From Mycobacterium dioxanotrophicus (GTDB lineage Bacteria; Actinomycetota; Actinomycetes; Mycobacteriales; Mycobacteriaceae): 64,000 nucleotides of DNA. Shown here in pieces: positions 1-8,836 of this stretch. The notes under the pieces are model-generated. The model searched no databases, was not told where the DNA came from, and saw nothing but the letters and a program-made list of their open reading frames with translations. How positions within the stretch are numbered: position 1 is the first letter of the stretch; each line of letters begins with the position of its first letter. The stretch is taken from the NCBI RefSeq assembly GCF_002157835.1, contig NZ_CP020809.1, positions 5,890,001-5,954,000 of the forward strand, given 5' to 3'. Made by a program: the position numbers and the translations under genes.

Positions 1-530
1 ATACGCAGCGAGGCGTAGGTGCCTTCCTTACCGAGCAGCTGGATGCTGACACCGGCGGAGCGGGCCAGCTTGGCCCCGCCACCGGGCCGCAGCTCCACGG
101 CGTGGATCACGGTGCCTGCCGGGATGTTGCGCAGCGGCAGGTTGTTACCGGGCTTGATGTCGGCGTTGGCACCCGACTCGATCACGTCGCCCTGCTTGAT
201 GCCCTGCGGCGCGATGATGTAGCGCTTCTCGCCGTCCAGGAAGTGCAGCAGCGCGATGTTCGCGGTGCGGTTCGGGTCGTATTCGATGTGCGCGACCTTG
301 GCGTTGACGCCGTCCTTGTCGTGGCGACGGAAGTCGATGACGCGGTAGGCGCGCTTGTGGCCGCCACCCTTGTGCCGGGTGGTGATGCGGCCGTGGGCAT
401 TACGCCCACCGGTGCTACTCAGCGGACGAACCAGCGACTTCTCCGGAGTCGAACGAGTGATCTCGGCGAAATCGGAGACGCTCGAACCGCGACGACCCGG
501 GGTCGTCGGCTTGTACTTGCGAATTCCCAT
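1..530 (-). CDS. rplB: 50S ribosomal protein L2, 3' part cut by window edge
   Basis: The frame starts at the ATG at 528-530 ([14 protein letters not shown]) and runs off the left edge without a stop. About 176 codons, the N-terminal two thirds of L2, are present. L2 binds 23S rRNA and supports the peptidyl-transferase centre. The gene follows rplW by 28 bases, the standard S10-operon order. The reverse-strand text contains typical L2 stretches such as [12 protein letters not shown]. Confidence 0.95.
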   Translation of the reverse strand, partial: MGIRKYKPTTPGRRGSSVSDFAEITRSTPEKSLVRPLSSTGGRNAHGRITTRHKGGGHKRAYRVIDFRRHDKDGVNAKVAHIEYDPNRTANIALLHFLDGEKRYIIAPQGIKQGDVIESGANADIKPGNNLPLRNIPAGTVIHAVELRPGGGAKLARSAGVSIQLLGKEGTYASLR

Positions 531-558
531 ATCAGTTAAATCCTCTTAGTTCCCGGCG

Positions 559-861
559 CTACGCCGGTGCTCCGAACAAATCGATCGGCTTGCTGCCCGC
601 GGCCAACGTGACGATGGCGCGCTTGGTGCTCTTGCGCTGCCCGAAGCCGGCGCGGGTGCGCTTGCGCTTGCCCTGCCGGTTCGCGGTGTTCACCGAATCG
701 ACCTTGACGTTGAAGATCTTCTCGATAGCGATCTTGATCTGCGTCTTGTTCGAATCCGGGTGCACCACAAACGTGTACACGTTGTCCTCGATCAGCCCGT
801 ACGACTTCTCCGAGATGACCGGAGCCAGGATGATGTCGCGGGGGTCGGTCACGGTTGCCAT
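559..861 (-). CDS. rplW: 50S ribosomal protein L23
   Basis: A 100-residue protein starting [20 protein letters not shown], with the L23 core ([20 protein letters not shown]) and the basic arm [20 protein letters not shown]23 binds 23S rRNA at the exit tunnel and is the docking site for trigger factor and SRP. Its start codon shares a base with the stop of rplD, so the two are translationally coupled. Length matches the actinobacterial family. Confidence 0.98.
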   Translation of the reverse strand: MATVTDPRDIILAPVISEKSYGLIEDNVYTFVVHPDSNKTQIKIAIEKIFNVKVDSVNTANRQGKRKRTRAGFGQRKSTKRAIVTLAAGSKPIDLFGAPA

Positions 862-1517
862 CAGGCCGACACCTCTTCTTTCTGATCCTTGGTGCTCGCA
901 GCGATGTAGGCGTTCAGGGCCTCGACCGAGAACACCACGTCGTCGGCGTGGAGCACGTCGTAGGTGTTGAGCTGATCCGGCGAGATCACATGCACGCCAG
1001 GCAGATTGCGAACGCTGCGGGCGCCGACCTCATCGGTGCGACCGATGACGACGAGCACCTTCTTGTTCTCGGTCAAGCTGCCCAGGAATGCCTTGGCACT
1101 CTTGGTCGACGGGGTCTGACCCTCGATCAGCTCGGTGACCGCGTGGATCCGCTCGTTGCGGGCCCGGTCCGAGAGCGCACCGCGCAGCGCGGCGGCGATC
1201 ATCTTCTTCGGGGTCCGCTGGCTGTAGTCGCGCGGCTGCGGGCCGTGGACGACGCCACCACCGGTGAACTGCGGCGCACGGGTCGAGCCCTGACGGGCGC
1301 GGCCGGTGCCCTTCTGCCGGTACGGCTTCTTGCCACCGCCGGAGACCTCACCGCGAGTCTTGGTCGCGTGCGTGCCCTGACGCTTGGCTGCCAACTGCGC
1401 GGTGACCACCTGGTGCATCAGCGCGATGTTGGGCTCAACGTCGAACAGCACAGCGGGCAGCTCGACGGAACCGTCGGTCTTACCTGCCGGAGTCTTAACG
1501 TCAATTTTCAGAGTCAT
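861..1517 (-). CDS. rplD: 50S ribosomal protein L4
   Basis: 218 residues. The basic loop with [20 protein letters not shown] near residues 56-75 is diagnostic for L4, which lines the exit tunnel and assembles early on 23S rRNA. The gene overlaps rplC by one base and rplW by one base. In other bacteria L4 can regulate the S10 operon; no such leader element was identified here. Confidence 0.98.
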   Translation of the reverse strand: MTLKIDVKTPAGKTDGSVELPAVLFDVEPNIALMHQVVTAQLAAKRQGTHATKTRGEVSGGGKKPYRQKGTGRARQGSTRAPQFTGGGVVHGPQPRDYSQRTPKKMIAAALRGALSDRARNERIHAVTELIEGQTPSTKSAKAFLGSLTENKKVLVVIGRTDEVGARSVRNLPGVHVISPDQLNTYDVLHADDVVFSVEALNAYIAASTKDQKEEVSA

Positions 1518-2170
1518 TACTTCTCGCCTCGCTTGATTGCGCTGCGGACAACAACCAGTCCACCGTTACGTCCGGGGATGGCGCCCTTGATGAGCAGCAC
1601 GCCGTTCTCGGCATCGACCTTGTGCACCTTCAGGTTCTGCGTGGTCACCCGGTCGGTGCCCATCCGGCCCGACATGCGAGTGCCCTTGAAGACACGGCCC
1701 GGGGTGGCGCAGCCACCGATCGAACCGGGGCGACGGTGCACAGCCTGGGCACCGTGCGCGGCGCCCTGGCCACGGAAGCCGTGGCGCTTCATGGTGCCGG
1801 CGAAGCCCTTGCCCTTGCTGGTGCCGGTCACGTCGACGTAAGCGCCGTCGGCGAAGATCTCGGCGGTCAGTTCCTGACCCACCTCGTACTCGGCGGCAGC
1901 AGCCTCGTCATCGAGCCGCAGCTCGGCCAGGTGACGACGCGGGTTCACGCCCGCGGCGGCGTACTGGCCGGTGACCGGCTTGTTGACCTTGCGCGGGCTG
2001 ATCTCGCCATAGGCGAGCTGCACGGCGGTGTAGCCATCGCGCTCGGTGGTACGGATACGGGTCACCACGTTGGGGCCGGCCTTGACGACCGTCACCGGGA
2101 CGACTTTGTTGTTCTCGTCGAACACCTGCGTCATGCCCAGCTTGGTGCCCAAAATGCCTTTTCTAGCCAT
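1517..2170 (-). CDS. rplC: 50S ribosomal protein L3
   Basis: 217 residues beginning [20 protein letters not shown], a typical L3 N-terminus, with the central loop [20 protein letters not shown] that reaches towards the peptidyl-transferase centre. It is the second gene of the S10 operon, 14 bases after rpsJ. No unusual residues were noticed. Confidence 0.98.
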   Translation of the reverse strand: MARKGILGTKLGMTQVFDENNKVVPVTVVKAGPNVVTRIRTTERDGYTAVQLAYGEISPRKVNKPVTGQYAAAGVNPRRHLAELRLDDEAAAAEYEVGQELTAEIFADGAYVDVTGTSKGKGFAGTMKRHGFRGQGAAHGAQAVHRRPGSIGGCATPGRVFKGTRMSGRMGTDRVTTQNLKVHKVDAENGVLLIKGAIPGRNGGLVVVRSAIKRGEK

Positions 2171-2184
2171 TTGATTCGGGTCTC

Positions 2185-2490
2185 CTACTGGATGTTGACG
2201 TCGACACTGGCCGGCAGATCGATGCGCATGAGAGCGTCAACGGTCTTGGGCGTCGGGTCGAGGATGTCGATCAGCCGCTTGTGCGTGCGCATCTCGAAAT
2301 GCTCGCGCGAGTCCTTGTACTTGTGCGGCGACCGGATGACGCAATACACGTTCTTCTCGGTCGGCAGCGGCACAGGGCCCACCACACTGGCACCGGTACG
2401 GGTGACCGTTTCGACGATCTTGCGCGCCGAGGCGTCAATGGCCTCATGGTCGTAGGCCTTGAGCCTGATGCGGATCTTCTGTCCCGCCAC
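2185..2490 (-). CDS. rpsJ: 30S ribosomal protein S10
   Basis: 101 residues from a GTG start at 2488-2490 ([19 protein letters not shown]), preceded by AGGAG at suitable spacing. The frame is open further upstream, but that extension has no S10 similarity and would break the usual length. S10 is a 30S head protein (NusE in antitermination). It is the first gene of the operon, so the promoter must lie in the 2491-2870 region. Confidence 0.97.
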
Positions 2491-2870
2491 GCTTCTCCTA
2501 CCTCGCTCCTGCTTCGTACATCGGCCGGCCGTCCCGGGGACGAACCCGTCGGGCCTGGTGCCCCGGCGCGGATCGCGCCGAGATTTGCCGCCGCTGTTTA
2601 CCTGTCTATGGTTCACCGGCCCCCGCGGTCGGGTGTGTCGCCCTCCCGCACACTCGTTCGCTCAGGAAATCCGTCACAATCGAGGCTGGAACCGGATGCG
2701 CCCGTGTGGGCGCTGGTCGGATGCCCGGGCCAGGGAGTACCCAGCTCAAGGCAACCTGAACAGTATGCCTTAGATCGCCGCACGCTCCAAATCCCTGATG
2801 GAAGCCGGCTCGGCCGTTCTGATCCAGCCTACGTAACGCCACGGTGCACCCGGAACGGGCAGCGCGTCAA
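2491..2870. other. Leader/promoter region of the S10 operon, no gene
   Basis: 380 bases between rpsJ (minus) and the thioesterase gene (plus). Frames crossing it are open only because of high GC and have no recognisable content. It must hold the S10-operon promoter on the minus strand, perhaps near GGCATACTGTTCAGGTTGCC (about 2745-2765), but no -10/-35 pair can be assigned with confidence. Confidence 0.5.
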
Positions 2871-2896
2871 CCTATCTTACTCCCGAGTAAGATAGG
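2871..2896. promoter_or_regulatory. Perfect 12-bp inverted repeat, probable operator over promoter
   Basis: CCTATCTTACTC, two bases, then its exact reverse complement GAGTAAGATAGG. The right arm contains TAAGAT, which could be the -10 hexamer, and the ATG at 2901 starts only 4 bases after the palindrome. Transcription would then begin at or next to the start codon (leaderless mRNA, common in mycobacteria). A dimeric repressor of the TetR type is the likely ligand; which one is unknown. Confidence 0.65.
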
Positions 2897-2900
2897 GTCC

Positions 2901-3383
2901 ATGACCATCTCAGGGGCGCCCAGTGCCACCTACCGCGCGTGGCAGCAGCTGGCAGGCAAGCCGCTGGGCACCCGCCTGTTCTCGGCCGCGGCCATGGCGC
3001 GCGTTCCGTATTTCGCCTCGATCGTGCCGCACGTCGTGCGAATGGAGCCCGGCCTGGCCGAGGTGACGGTGCCCAAGTGGTTCTTCATCTACAACCACTT
3101 GCACACCGTGCACGCGATCGCATCGTGCAATGCCGCGGAGATGGCGATGGGCATGCTGATGGAGGCGACAGTGCCCACCAGCCACCGCTGGATCCCCAAG
3201 GCCATGACGGTGAGCTACCTGGCCAAGGCCACCACATCACTGCGCGCGACGGCTCGATTGGACCCGCCGGACTTCGCGCTGATCACCGAAGGCGTCGACG
3301 TCGTGATTCCTGTCAGCATCACCGACCGCCGCGGCGTCGAGGTCGTGCACGCCGACATCACCACCTGGGTGACCCCGGCCTGA
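2901..3383 (+). CDS. Hotdog-fold thioesterase-like protein (DUF4442 type)
   Basis: 160 residues from the ATG at 2901. The pattern (long N-terminal helix, VPHVVRMEPGLAEVTVPKWFF, then YNHLHTVHAIASCNAAEMAMG with the hot-dog central helix, then strands ending in DITTWVTP) fits DUF4442/PaaI-like acyl-CoA thioesterases. The substrate is not predictable. It is a single gene behind the palindrome at 2871-2896, and its expression is probably controlled there. The start is chosen because the palindrome and -10-like hexamer lie immediately before it. Confidence 0.75.
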   Translation: MTISGAPSATYRAWQQLAGKPLGTRLFSAAAMARVPYFASIVPHVVRMEPGLAEVTVPKWFFIYNHLHTVHAIASCNAAEMAMGMLMEATVPTSHRWIPKAMTVSYLAKATTSLRATARLDPPDFALITEGVDVVIPVSITDRRGVEVVHADITTWVTPA

Positions 3384-3387
3384 GGCT

Positions 3388-3741
3388 CTACTCGAGGTAG
3401 GTGCCGTGGCCTTCGCGCACGAGCTCACCGTCGAAGAGCAGCACCTCGTTGACCAGTCCCCCGCGATGGTTGCGGTAGTTGATCACCAGGCTGGATTCGC
3501 CGCGGTACACCGCGAGCACCTCGAAATGCAGATCCGGCATCCCCGCGAGCGCGGTGGTCCAGTAGTCCCGCAGCGCGGCCTTGCCCCTCACCACCCCGCA
3601 GCTTCCGGGTACAACGCGCGCAGCGACCGGTGAACTGAACACCACGTCATCGTGGAAATGCGCCAGGACCGCTTCGACATCGTGGGCGTTCCAGGCCTCG
3701 ACCCAGGCGTCGGCAAAGGCCTGCGGTGGCGGCGTCTGCAT
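3388..3741 (-). CDS. SnoaL-like / NTF2-fold protein
   Basis: 117 residues. The N-terminus AFADAWVEAWNAHDVEAVLAHF and the later KAALRDYW and YRNHRGGLVNEVLLFDGELV match the SnoaL-like polyketide-cyclase/NTF2 fold, a small cone-shaped barrel often working as a hydrolase, isomerase or binding protein. The gene follows the esterase stop by 2 bases, so the two are likely co-transcribed. Substrate unknown. The ATG at 3739-3741 is preferred over an upstream in-frame start that lies inside the esterase gene. Confidence 0.75.
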   Translation of the reverse strand: MQTPPPQAFADAWVEAWNAHDVEAVLAHFHDDVVFSSPVAARVVPGSCGVVRGKAALRDYWTTALAGMPDLHFEVLAVYRGESSLVINYRNHRGGLVNEVLLFDGELVREGHGTYLE

Positions 3742-3743
3742 CG

Positions 3744-5411
3744 TCAGCGGCCTTTCAGTCCGGCCCAGAACGGGCACTGGTGCTCCTGCGCGAATCCGTC
3801 GGCCATGTGGCTACCGCTGGACTGCAACGACATTCGGGGTGAATCCGCCGAACCGTCGGCGGCGGGCCAGCCGGGATTACCACTGGCGACGAACCGGCTC
3901 CAGTCGTCGATCATGGTGTCCGACAAGGTCTGTTGCGCAGGGTTCAGCGGCGGGGCACCGCCGATGTCGAACAGGTACCTCAGCTCGAGCGAATGGCTCG
4001 CACCGACCGGGAACGGCAGAGTCCGGAAGGGTTCGGGCGCGGGTGCATTCCGGTCGTTGAATTCGTAGGCGTACACCGGTCCGGACAGGGTCGCGGCCAT
4101 CCGGTCTGCCACACAGGAGAAATCGGCATCGGTCACCGTCGCCGAATATGCCAGCGCCGCACCGCCGTACCGGTCGGGAGGATACTGCGCACCCACTTTT
4201 GCGGCGTCGGGGCCGAACGTCTCGGCGAGCAGCCGTGGGTATTCGTCGGGGGTGAAGCGCTCCCCCTCCTGCAGGTAGCGCATCGCCACGAACAACGTGA
4301 ACTCGTCGCGGGTGGTGCCCACCATCACCGGCACCCGGGCCCCCTGACCGGCCGCGAACGCCGCCAACGGCGCGACCGGCAGGACCTTGCTGCCGGTGAC
4401 CGGACCGGTCAGCTCGTCGCGGCCGATGTTGTAGTACCAGACCGGTTTTCGCAGCCGATCCACCGGCAGCGCCCGCAGGCAGGCCGCCGCGGTCACCGGG
4501 TCGGGGCAGCCGACGGCGGCCGCGTAGTCGAGGCTTCGGCGTTGCGCGGTGGCCAGGTCCGCCTGCGCCTGACACGGCGCGCTCATGAGGATCGCCGCCC
4601 GGAACAACCCCGCCGAACCCGGCGCCACCAGGTGATTGCACACCGACATCCCGCCGGCGGATTCACCGGCGATGGTCACCTGTTCCGGATCGCCGCCGAA
4701 CGCCGAGATGTTGTCGTGTACCCATCGGAGCGCGGCCTGCTGATCGAGCATCCCGTAGTTGCCGACGTCGCCTGCGGGCCCGAGTGCGGGATGCGCCAGG
4801 AATCCGAGGGTGCCGAGGCGGTAGTTGATGCTCACGACGATGATGTCGCCGCGCGCCACCAGCCAGCGCGCGTCGTATACCCCGCTGCTGCCGTTGACGA
4901 ACGCGCCGCCGTGGATCCACACCATCACCGGGCGGCGTTCGCCGGACGCGGGCGGTGTCCAGACGTTGAGGCTCAGACAGTCCTCGGAGGTGTTGCGCCC
5001 CCGCTCGGGATCGGCGGTCGGGTCCTGAACGCATCGCGGTCCGAACACCGAAGCGTCGCGCACCCCGGCCCAACCGGGCGCCGGAGCCGGCGGGGCGAAG
5101 CGCAAGGGACCGACAGGTGCTGCGGCGTAAGGGATTCCGGCGAACAGCCGATGGTCGGTCGCCACGTTGCCGCGCAGCGTGCCCTGCGCGACGTGTACGT
5201 ACGACGGGTCCCCCGCCGGTTCCGGTGACCCTGACACCGTCCTACTGGCGCCACGCCCGCATCCGGCAAGCATCAATCCCATGATGACGACGACCACCGC
5301 GAGAACGGCCGTCAGACGCCGCCCCGTATGGCGCACCTTTGCTGGCTGCACAGTCGCCGAGCCTAGCCGGTGACGATCCGACATTCCGCCGCCCGAAGTG
5401 GCACCGGTCAC
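3744..5411 (-). CDS. Type-B carboxylesterase, predicted lipoprotein
   Basis: 555 residues. The N-terminus has basic residues, a hydrophobic stretch and a lipobox ending LAGC (Cys51), so it should be lipid-anchored outside the membrane. The catalytic domain shows EDCLSLNVW, the oxyanion motif HGGAF and the nucleophile elbow GESAGG (Ser251), as in the para-nitrobenzyl esterase/cholinesterase family. It hydrolyses carboxylic esters; the natural substrate is unknown. Starts are possible at GTG 5411 or ATG 5384. It is divergent from the P450 gene with an inverted repeat between. Confidence 0.88.
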   Translation of the reverse strand: MTGATSGGGMSDRHRLGSATVQPAKVRHTGRRLTAVLAVVVVIMGLMLAGCGRGASRTVSGSPEPAGDPSYVHVAQGTLRGNVATDHRLFAGIPYAAAPVGPLRFAPPAPAPGWAGVRDASVFGPRCVQDPTADPERGRNTSEDCLSLNVWTPPASGERRPVMVWIHGGAFVNGSSGVYDARWLVARGDIIVVSINYRLGTLGFLAHPALGPAGDVGNYGMLDQQAALRWVHDNISAFGGDPEQVTIAGESAGGMSVCNHLVAPGSAGLFRAAILMSAPCQAQADLATAQRRSLDYAAAVGCPDPVTAAACLRALPVDRLRKPVWYYNIGRDELTGPVTGSKVLPVAPLAAFAAGQGARVPVMVGTTRDEFTLFVAMRYLQEGERFTPDEYPRLLAETFGPDAAKVGAQYPPDRYGGAALAYSATVTDADFSCVADRMAATLSGPVYAYEFNDRNAPAPEPFRTLPFPVGASHSLELRYLFDIGGAPPLNPAQQTLSDTMIDDWSRFVASGNPGWPAADGSADSPRMSLQSSGSHMADGFAQEHQCPFWAGLKGR

Positions 5412-5424
5412 ATAGACTGGCTAC

Positions 5425-5438
5425 TTGACACCCGTCAA
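5425..5438. promoter_or_regulatory. Inverted repeat TTGAC-N4-GTCAA in esterase/P450 intergenic region
   Basis: TTGACACCCGTCAA lies in the 50-base gap between the divergent esterase and P450 genes. It is a short symmetric element of the kind bound by TetR-type repressors, and a TetR gene lies just past the P450. The arms are only 5 bases, so chance occurrence is possible. Confidence 0.4.
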
Positions 5439-5461
5439 CTGCCGGTTGGAGGAGTTTCTGC

Positions 5462-6715
5462 ATGAGCGCGCCTGCGATGGATGACGCCGCCAAGGTCCTG
5501 GCCGATCCGACGGCCTACGCCGACGACGCTCGCCTGCACGGGGCGTTGACCCGACTGCGCGCCGAGAACCCGGTCGCGTGGGTGGACAACCCGCCGTACC
5601 GCCCGTTCTGGGCGATCACCAAGCACGCCGACATCATGGCCATCGAGCGCGACAACGACCTGTTCATCAGCGAGCCTCGGCCGCTGCTGGCCACCGCGGC
5701 CGCCGACGATCTCGCGCGGCAGCAGCTCGACGCCGGTATGGGTCTGCGGACACTGATCCACATGGACGATCCGCATCATCGCAAGGTCCGGTCCATCGGC
5801 GCGGACTGGTTCCGCCCCAAGGCAATGCGAGACCTGAAAGTCCGTGTCGACGAACTGGCCACGCGCTATGTCGACAAGATGGCCGCGGCCGGGCCGGAAT
5901 GTGATTTCGTCACCACGGTGGCGGTCGACTTCCCGCTGTACGTGATCATGTCGCTGCTCGGGCTGCCCGAGGAGGATTTCGGCCGCATGCACATGCTGAC
6001 CCAGGAGATGTTCGGCGGCGACGACGAGGAGTACAAGCGCGAGGGCGGGTCGCTGGATGACCAATTGGCCGTGCTGCTCGACTTTTTCGCGTACTTCTCA
6101 CAGTTGACCGCGTCGCGACGGGCCAACCCGACCGGAGACCTCGCGTCGGCCATCGCCAACGGCCGCATCGACGGGGAGCCGTTGTCGGACGTCGACACCG
6201 CCTCGTACTACGTGATCGTCGCCAGTGCAGGCCACGACACCACCAAGGACGCGATCTCCGGAGGGCTGCTTGCGCTCATCGAGAACCCCGGCGAACTGGA
6301 AAGGCTACGTGCCAATCCCGAGTTGATGGGCACCGCGGTCGAGGAGATGATCCGGTGGTCCACGCCGGTCAAGGAATTCATGCGGACGGCGACTGCCGAC
6401 ACGACGGTGCGTGGCGTACCGATCGCCAAGGGCGAATCCGTTTACCTCGCTTATGTTTCCGGCAACCGCGACGAAGACGTGTTCGCTGATCCGTTCCGCT
6501 TCGACGTCGCACGCGACCCGAACAAACACCTGGCCTTCGGCTACGGCATCCACTTCTGCCTGGGCGCGGCGCTGGCCAGGATGGAGATGGCCAGCCTGTT
6601 CACCGAACTGCTCTCCCGCCTGGACCACATCGAATTGGGCGGAACACCAGTACTTTCCGCGACGACCTTCGTCGGCGGTCTCAAGCACCTGCCGGTGCGC
6701 TACTCGTTACGCTGA
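5462..6715 (+). CDS. Cytochrome P450
   Basis: 417 residues with all P450 landmarks: I-helix AGHDTT, the K-helix ExxR in EEMIRW, and the haem loop FGYGIHFCLG with the axial Cys near residue 366. It is a soluble class-I bacterial P450 needing a ferredoxin and reductase; none is adjacent, though a ferredoxin-reductase-like gene lies at 16827. GGAGGA precedes the ATG. Substrate and CYP family are not assigned. The 3' end overlaps the convergent TetR gene by 16 bases. Confidence 0.93.
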   Translation: MSAPAMDDAAKVLADPTAYADDARLHGALTRLRAENPVAWVDNPPYRPFWAITKHADIMAIERDNDLFISEPRPLLATAAADDLARQQLDAGMGLRTLIHMDDPHHRKVRSIGADWFRPKAMRDLKVRVDELATRYVDKMAAAGPECDFVTTVAVDFPLYVIMSLLGLPEEDFGRMHMLTQEMFGGDDEEYKREGGSLDDQLAVLLDFFAYFSQLTASRRANPTGDLASAIANGRIDGEPLSDVDTASYYVIVASAGHDTTKDAISGGLLALIENPGELERLRANPELMGTAVEEMIRWSTPVKEFMRTATADTTVRGVPIAKGESVYLAYVSGNRDEDVFADPFRFDVARDPNKHLAFGYGIHFCLGAALARMEMASLFTELLSRLDHIELGGTPVLSATTFVGGLKHLPVRYSLR

Positions 6716-7320
6716 GCACCTTCGGCACGACGGTGGGTGGCCAGGAAACCGTCCACCGCCGCACGCGCGCAGGTCGGGTAGTCGAACTCCGGCAGCATGC
6801 TCAATCTGCCGAGCACGATCGGGCCGAGTAGGAGCGCCGCGGCCCTGGTGCGGTCCACCGGACCCAGTTCAGCCGCCGCGTCGGGACTGTCGAGGACGGC
6901 CCCGAACGGCGCCGCATACTGCTCTGCCACCCGCTCGCGCAGCGTGCGCACCTCCCGGCTGTCGTCGTGTCCGAGACTGCCACCCAGCGCAAGCCACGCC
7001 ATCGCGGTCACGGTAACGGGCGCGTGGACGATGAGCTCAGCTTGAGCTTCTACGAGCGCGAGCAACCGGTCACGCAGCGACCCCTCGTTCGGCGGTACCG
7101 GCGCGGGCGGGATCATCGAGTGAAAAGCCGCTGCCAGCAAGTCATTTCCGCTGGCGTAATGCCGGTAGAGGGTGGCCCTTGCGACATTGGCAGCGCGGGT
7201 GACCGCGTCGACCGTCACCGCGCTCGGTCCCCCGGAACGCAGCAGCGACGTCGCCGCATCCAGCAGCCGGGCCCGGGATCGGGCCGGCCGCGGATCACTC
7301 CCGCCAGCCACAGTCAACAC
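6700..7320 (-). CDS. TetR-family transcriptional regulator
   Basis: 206 residues. The N-terminal helix-turn-helix reads SRARLLDAATSLLRSGGPSAVTVDAVTRAANVARATLYRHYAS, in pieces typical of TetR; the C-terminal half would be the ligand-binding domain. It is convergent with the P450 gene (16-base overlap) and lies downstream of mftG on the same strand after a 69-base gap. It may control the P450/esterase pair through the repeat at 5425-5438; this is inference from proximity. Confidence 0.88.
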   Translation of the reverse strand: MLTVAGGSDPRPARSRARLLDAATSLLRSGGPSAVTVDAVTRAANVARATLYRHYASGNDLLAAAFHSMIPPAPVPPNEGSLRDRLLALVEAQAELIVHAPVTVTAMAWLALGGSLGHDDSREVRTLRERVAEQYAAPFGAVLDSPDAAAELGPVDRTRAAALLLGPIVLGRLSMLPEFDYPTCARAAVDGFLATHRRAEGAQRNE

Positions 7321-7389
7321 CTCCGCGTAACGAGACCGAAGGTCTTCAAAGTACCCGGACAGCCACGTCCGGCACCGCCTTCATCCCGC

Positions 7390-8808
7390 TCAGCGGGCGA
7401 TGAACTCGGCAGCGCGATGGCCGATCATCGCGATGGTCGCGTGCGGTCCACGACTGGTGATGGCCGGCATGATCGAACCGTCCACCACCCACAGACCGGT
7501 GATTCCATGGACTCGGCAGCTCGGGTCGAGCACGGCTTCGGGGCCACTGCCCATCGGGGCGGTGCCTGCCAGATGCTGTGACGTCGACCACGACGGTTCG
7601 CCGACTTCCGCAGTGCCACCGATCAATTCGCGGGCCAGCGTCGTGCCTTCGCGGAGCGCTTCGACATCGGAAGCCACGCTGTCATAGCGGTGCTCGATGA
7701 TCGGAGCCGTCGTCGGATCCGTCGAGGCGAGCCGGACCCGCCCGCGGGACCGCGGCCGCATCAGCGCCACCCCGAGGTGCGGCAACTCGGTGGGATCGTG
7801 CCCGGGCCCGTGCACCATCGCCGCGAACCCCGCGGTGTACGGGCGCACCTCGACGCCGTCTGTGGTGGTCAGCACGGCCTCCAACGGTGGCAGGTCATGG
7901 GTCGGCGTCCAATCGACCGGCAACACCCACTCGGGGTGGTCCACCGTCGAGGTCCCGACGGGCAATCCCGCCAGCACCGCGATCCCCAACCGCTCGAGGT
8001 CGGCAGCGGGGCCGATGCCGGACAGCATCAACAGCTGAGCAGATCCGATTGCGCCGCCGCACAAGACAATTCGATCTGCAGTGAGGGTCTCGCCGCCCAG
8101 GCACTCCACGCCGACGGCACGGGTCCCGGCGAAAAGGATGCGGCAGACCCTGGTGTCGGCGCGGACTTCCAGGTTGGGGCGCTGCAATGCCGGCTGCAGA
8201 TAGGCACCACCCGGGCCGAGGCGGGTTCCACTGTTGATGTTCAGCGGGACCGGGCCCACACCTGCCGGCAACGCCGCGTCGGTGTCCGAGCCGTTCAGAT
8301 CGGCCAGCCAGCCGAATCCCGCCGCCGTCGCCGCGGATACGAAAGAGGCCGTACACCCGTCGAATTCATGCACCCGTCGGACCAGAATCGGCCCGTCGGA
8401 GCCGTGCAGTGCGGTGTCGAAGTCCAGATCCGTCTCGATCGCAAGGAAATGCGGCAGTACATCGCGCCAACTCCAACCGGGGACCGCCCAGCCGTCGAAG
8501 TCGCGGGGCAGCCCACGGCAGAAGTAGCCCCCGTTGACCGCTCCCGAACCGCCGACGACCGAGCCGCGGATGATCTCGGTGTGACGGGGCGGACGCTCGG
8601 TCAAGGTGGACCGATAGTGCCGCACCACCCCGCTGGCGGTGCCGATGGGAAGCCGCAGTCCGTCAGTGATCTGAGCGGCCACCCGAGGGTCCGACGGGGC
8701 AGGTCCGGCTTCGACGACGCACACGCGGCAGGAGGGATCGGCGGAAAGTCGTTCGGCCAGGACCGATCCGGCGCTGCCGGCACCCACGATCAGGATGTCG
8801 GCGCGCAC
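7390..8808 (-). CDS. mftG: Mycofactocin-system GMC dehydrogenase MftG
   Basis: About 472 residues from GTG 8808. The frame is open into the end of mftF, and the start is set where the FAD motif begins (VRADILIVGAGSAGSVLAERL). It has the GMC signature around GSVVGGSGAVNGGYFCRG and the C-terminal SQHLAGTAPMGSG and DGSIMPAITSRGPHATI. MftG is described as passing electrons from reduced mycofactocin to the respiratory chain. It is the last gene of the mft series, after mftF. Confidence 0.9.
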   Translation of the reverse strand: MRADILIVGAGSAGSVLAERLSADPSCRVCVVEAGPAPSDPRVAAQITDGLRLPIGTASGVVRHYRSTLTERPPRHTEIIRGSVVGGSGAVNGGYFCRGLPRDFDGWAVPGWSWRDVLPHFLAIETDLDFDTALHGSDGPILVRRVHEFDGCTASFVSAATAAGFGWLADLNGSDTDAALPAGVGPVPLNINSGTRLGPGGAYLQPALQRPNLEVRADTRVCRILFAGTRAVGVECLGGETLTADRIVLCGGAIGSAQLLMLSGIGPAADLERLGIAVLAGLPVGTSTVDHPEWVLPVDWTPTHDLPPLEAVLTTTDGVEVRPYTAGFAAMVHGPGHDPTELPHLGVALMRPRSRGRVRLASTDPTTAPIIEHRYDSVASDVEALREGTTLARELIGGTAEVGEPSWSTSQHLAGTAPMGSGPEAVLDPSCRVHGITGLWVVDGSIMPAITSRGPHATIAMIGHRAAEFIAR

Positions 8809-8836
8809 GTGAGGAGCAGAAATAGGAGAGGCAGGT

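Noticed and set aside
7333..7345. AGACC-GAA-GGTCT hairpin between mftG and the TetR gene
   Set aside because: Five-base stem with no T-tract; too weak to call a terminator or operator.
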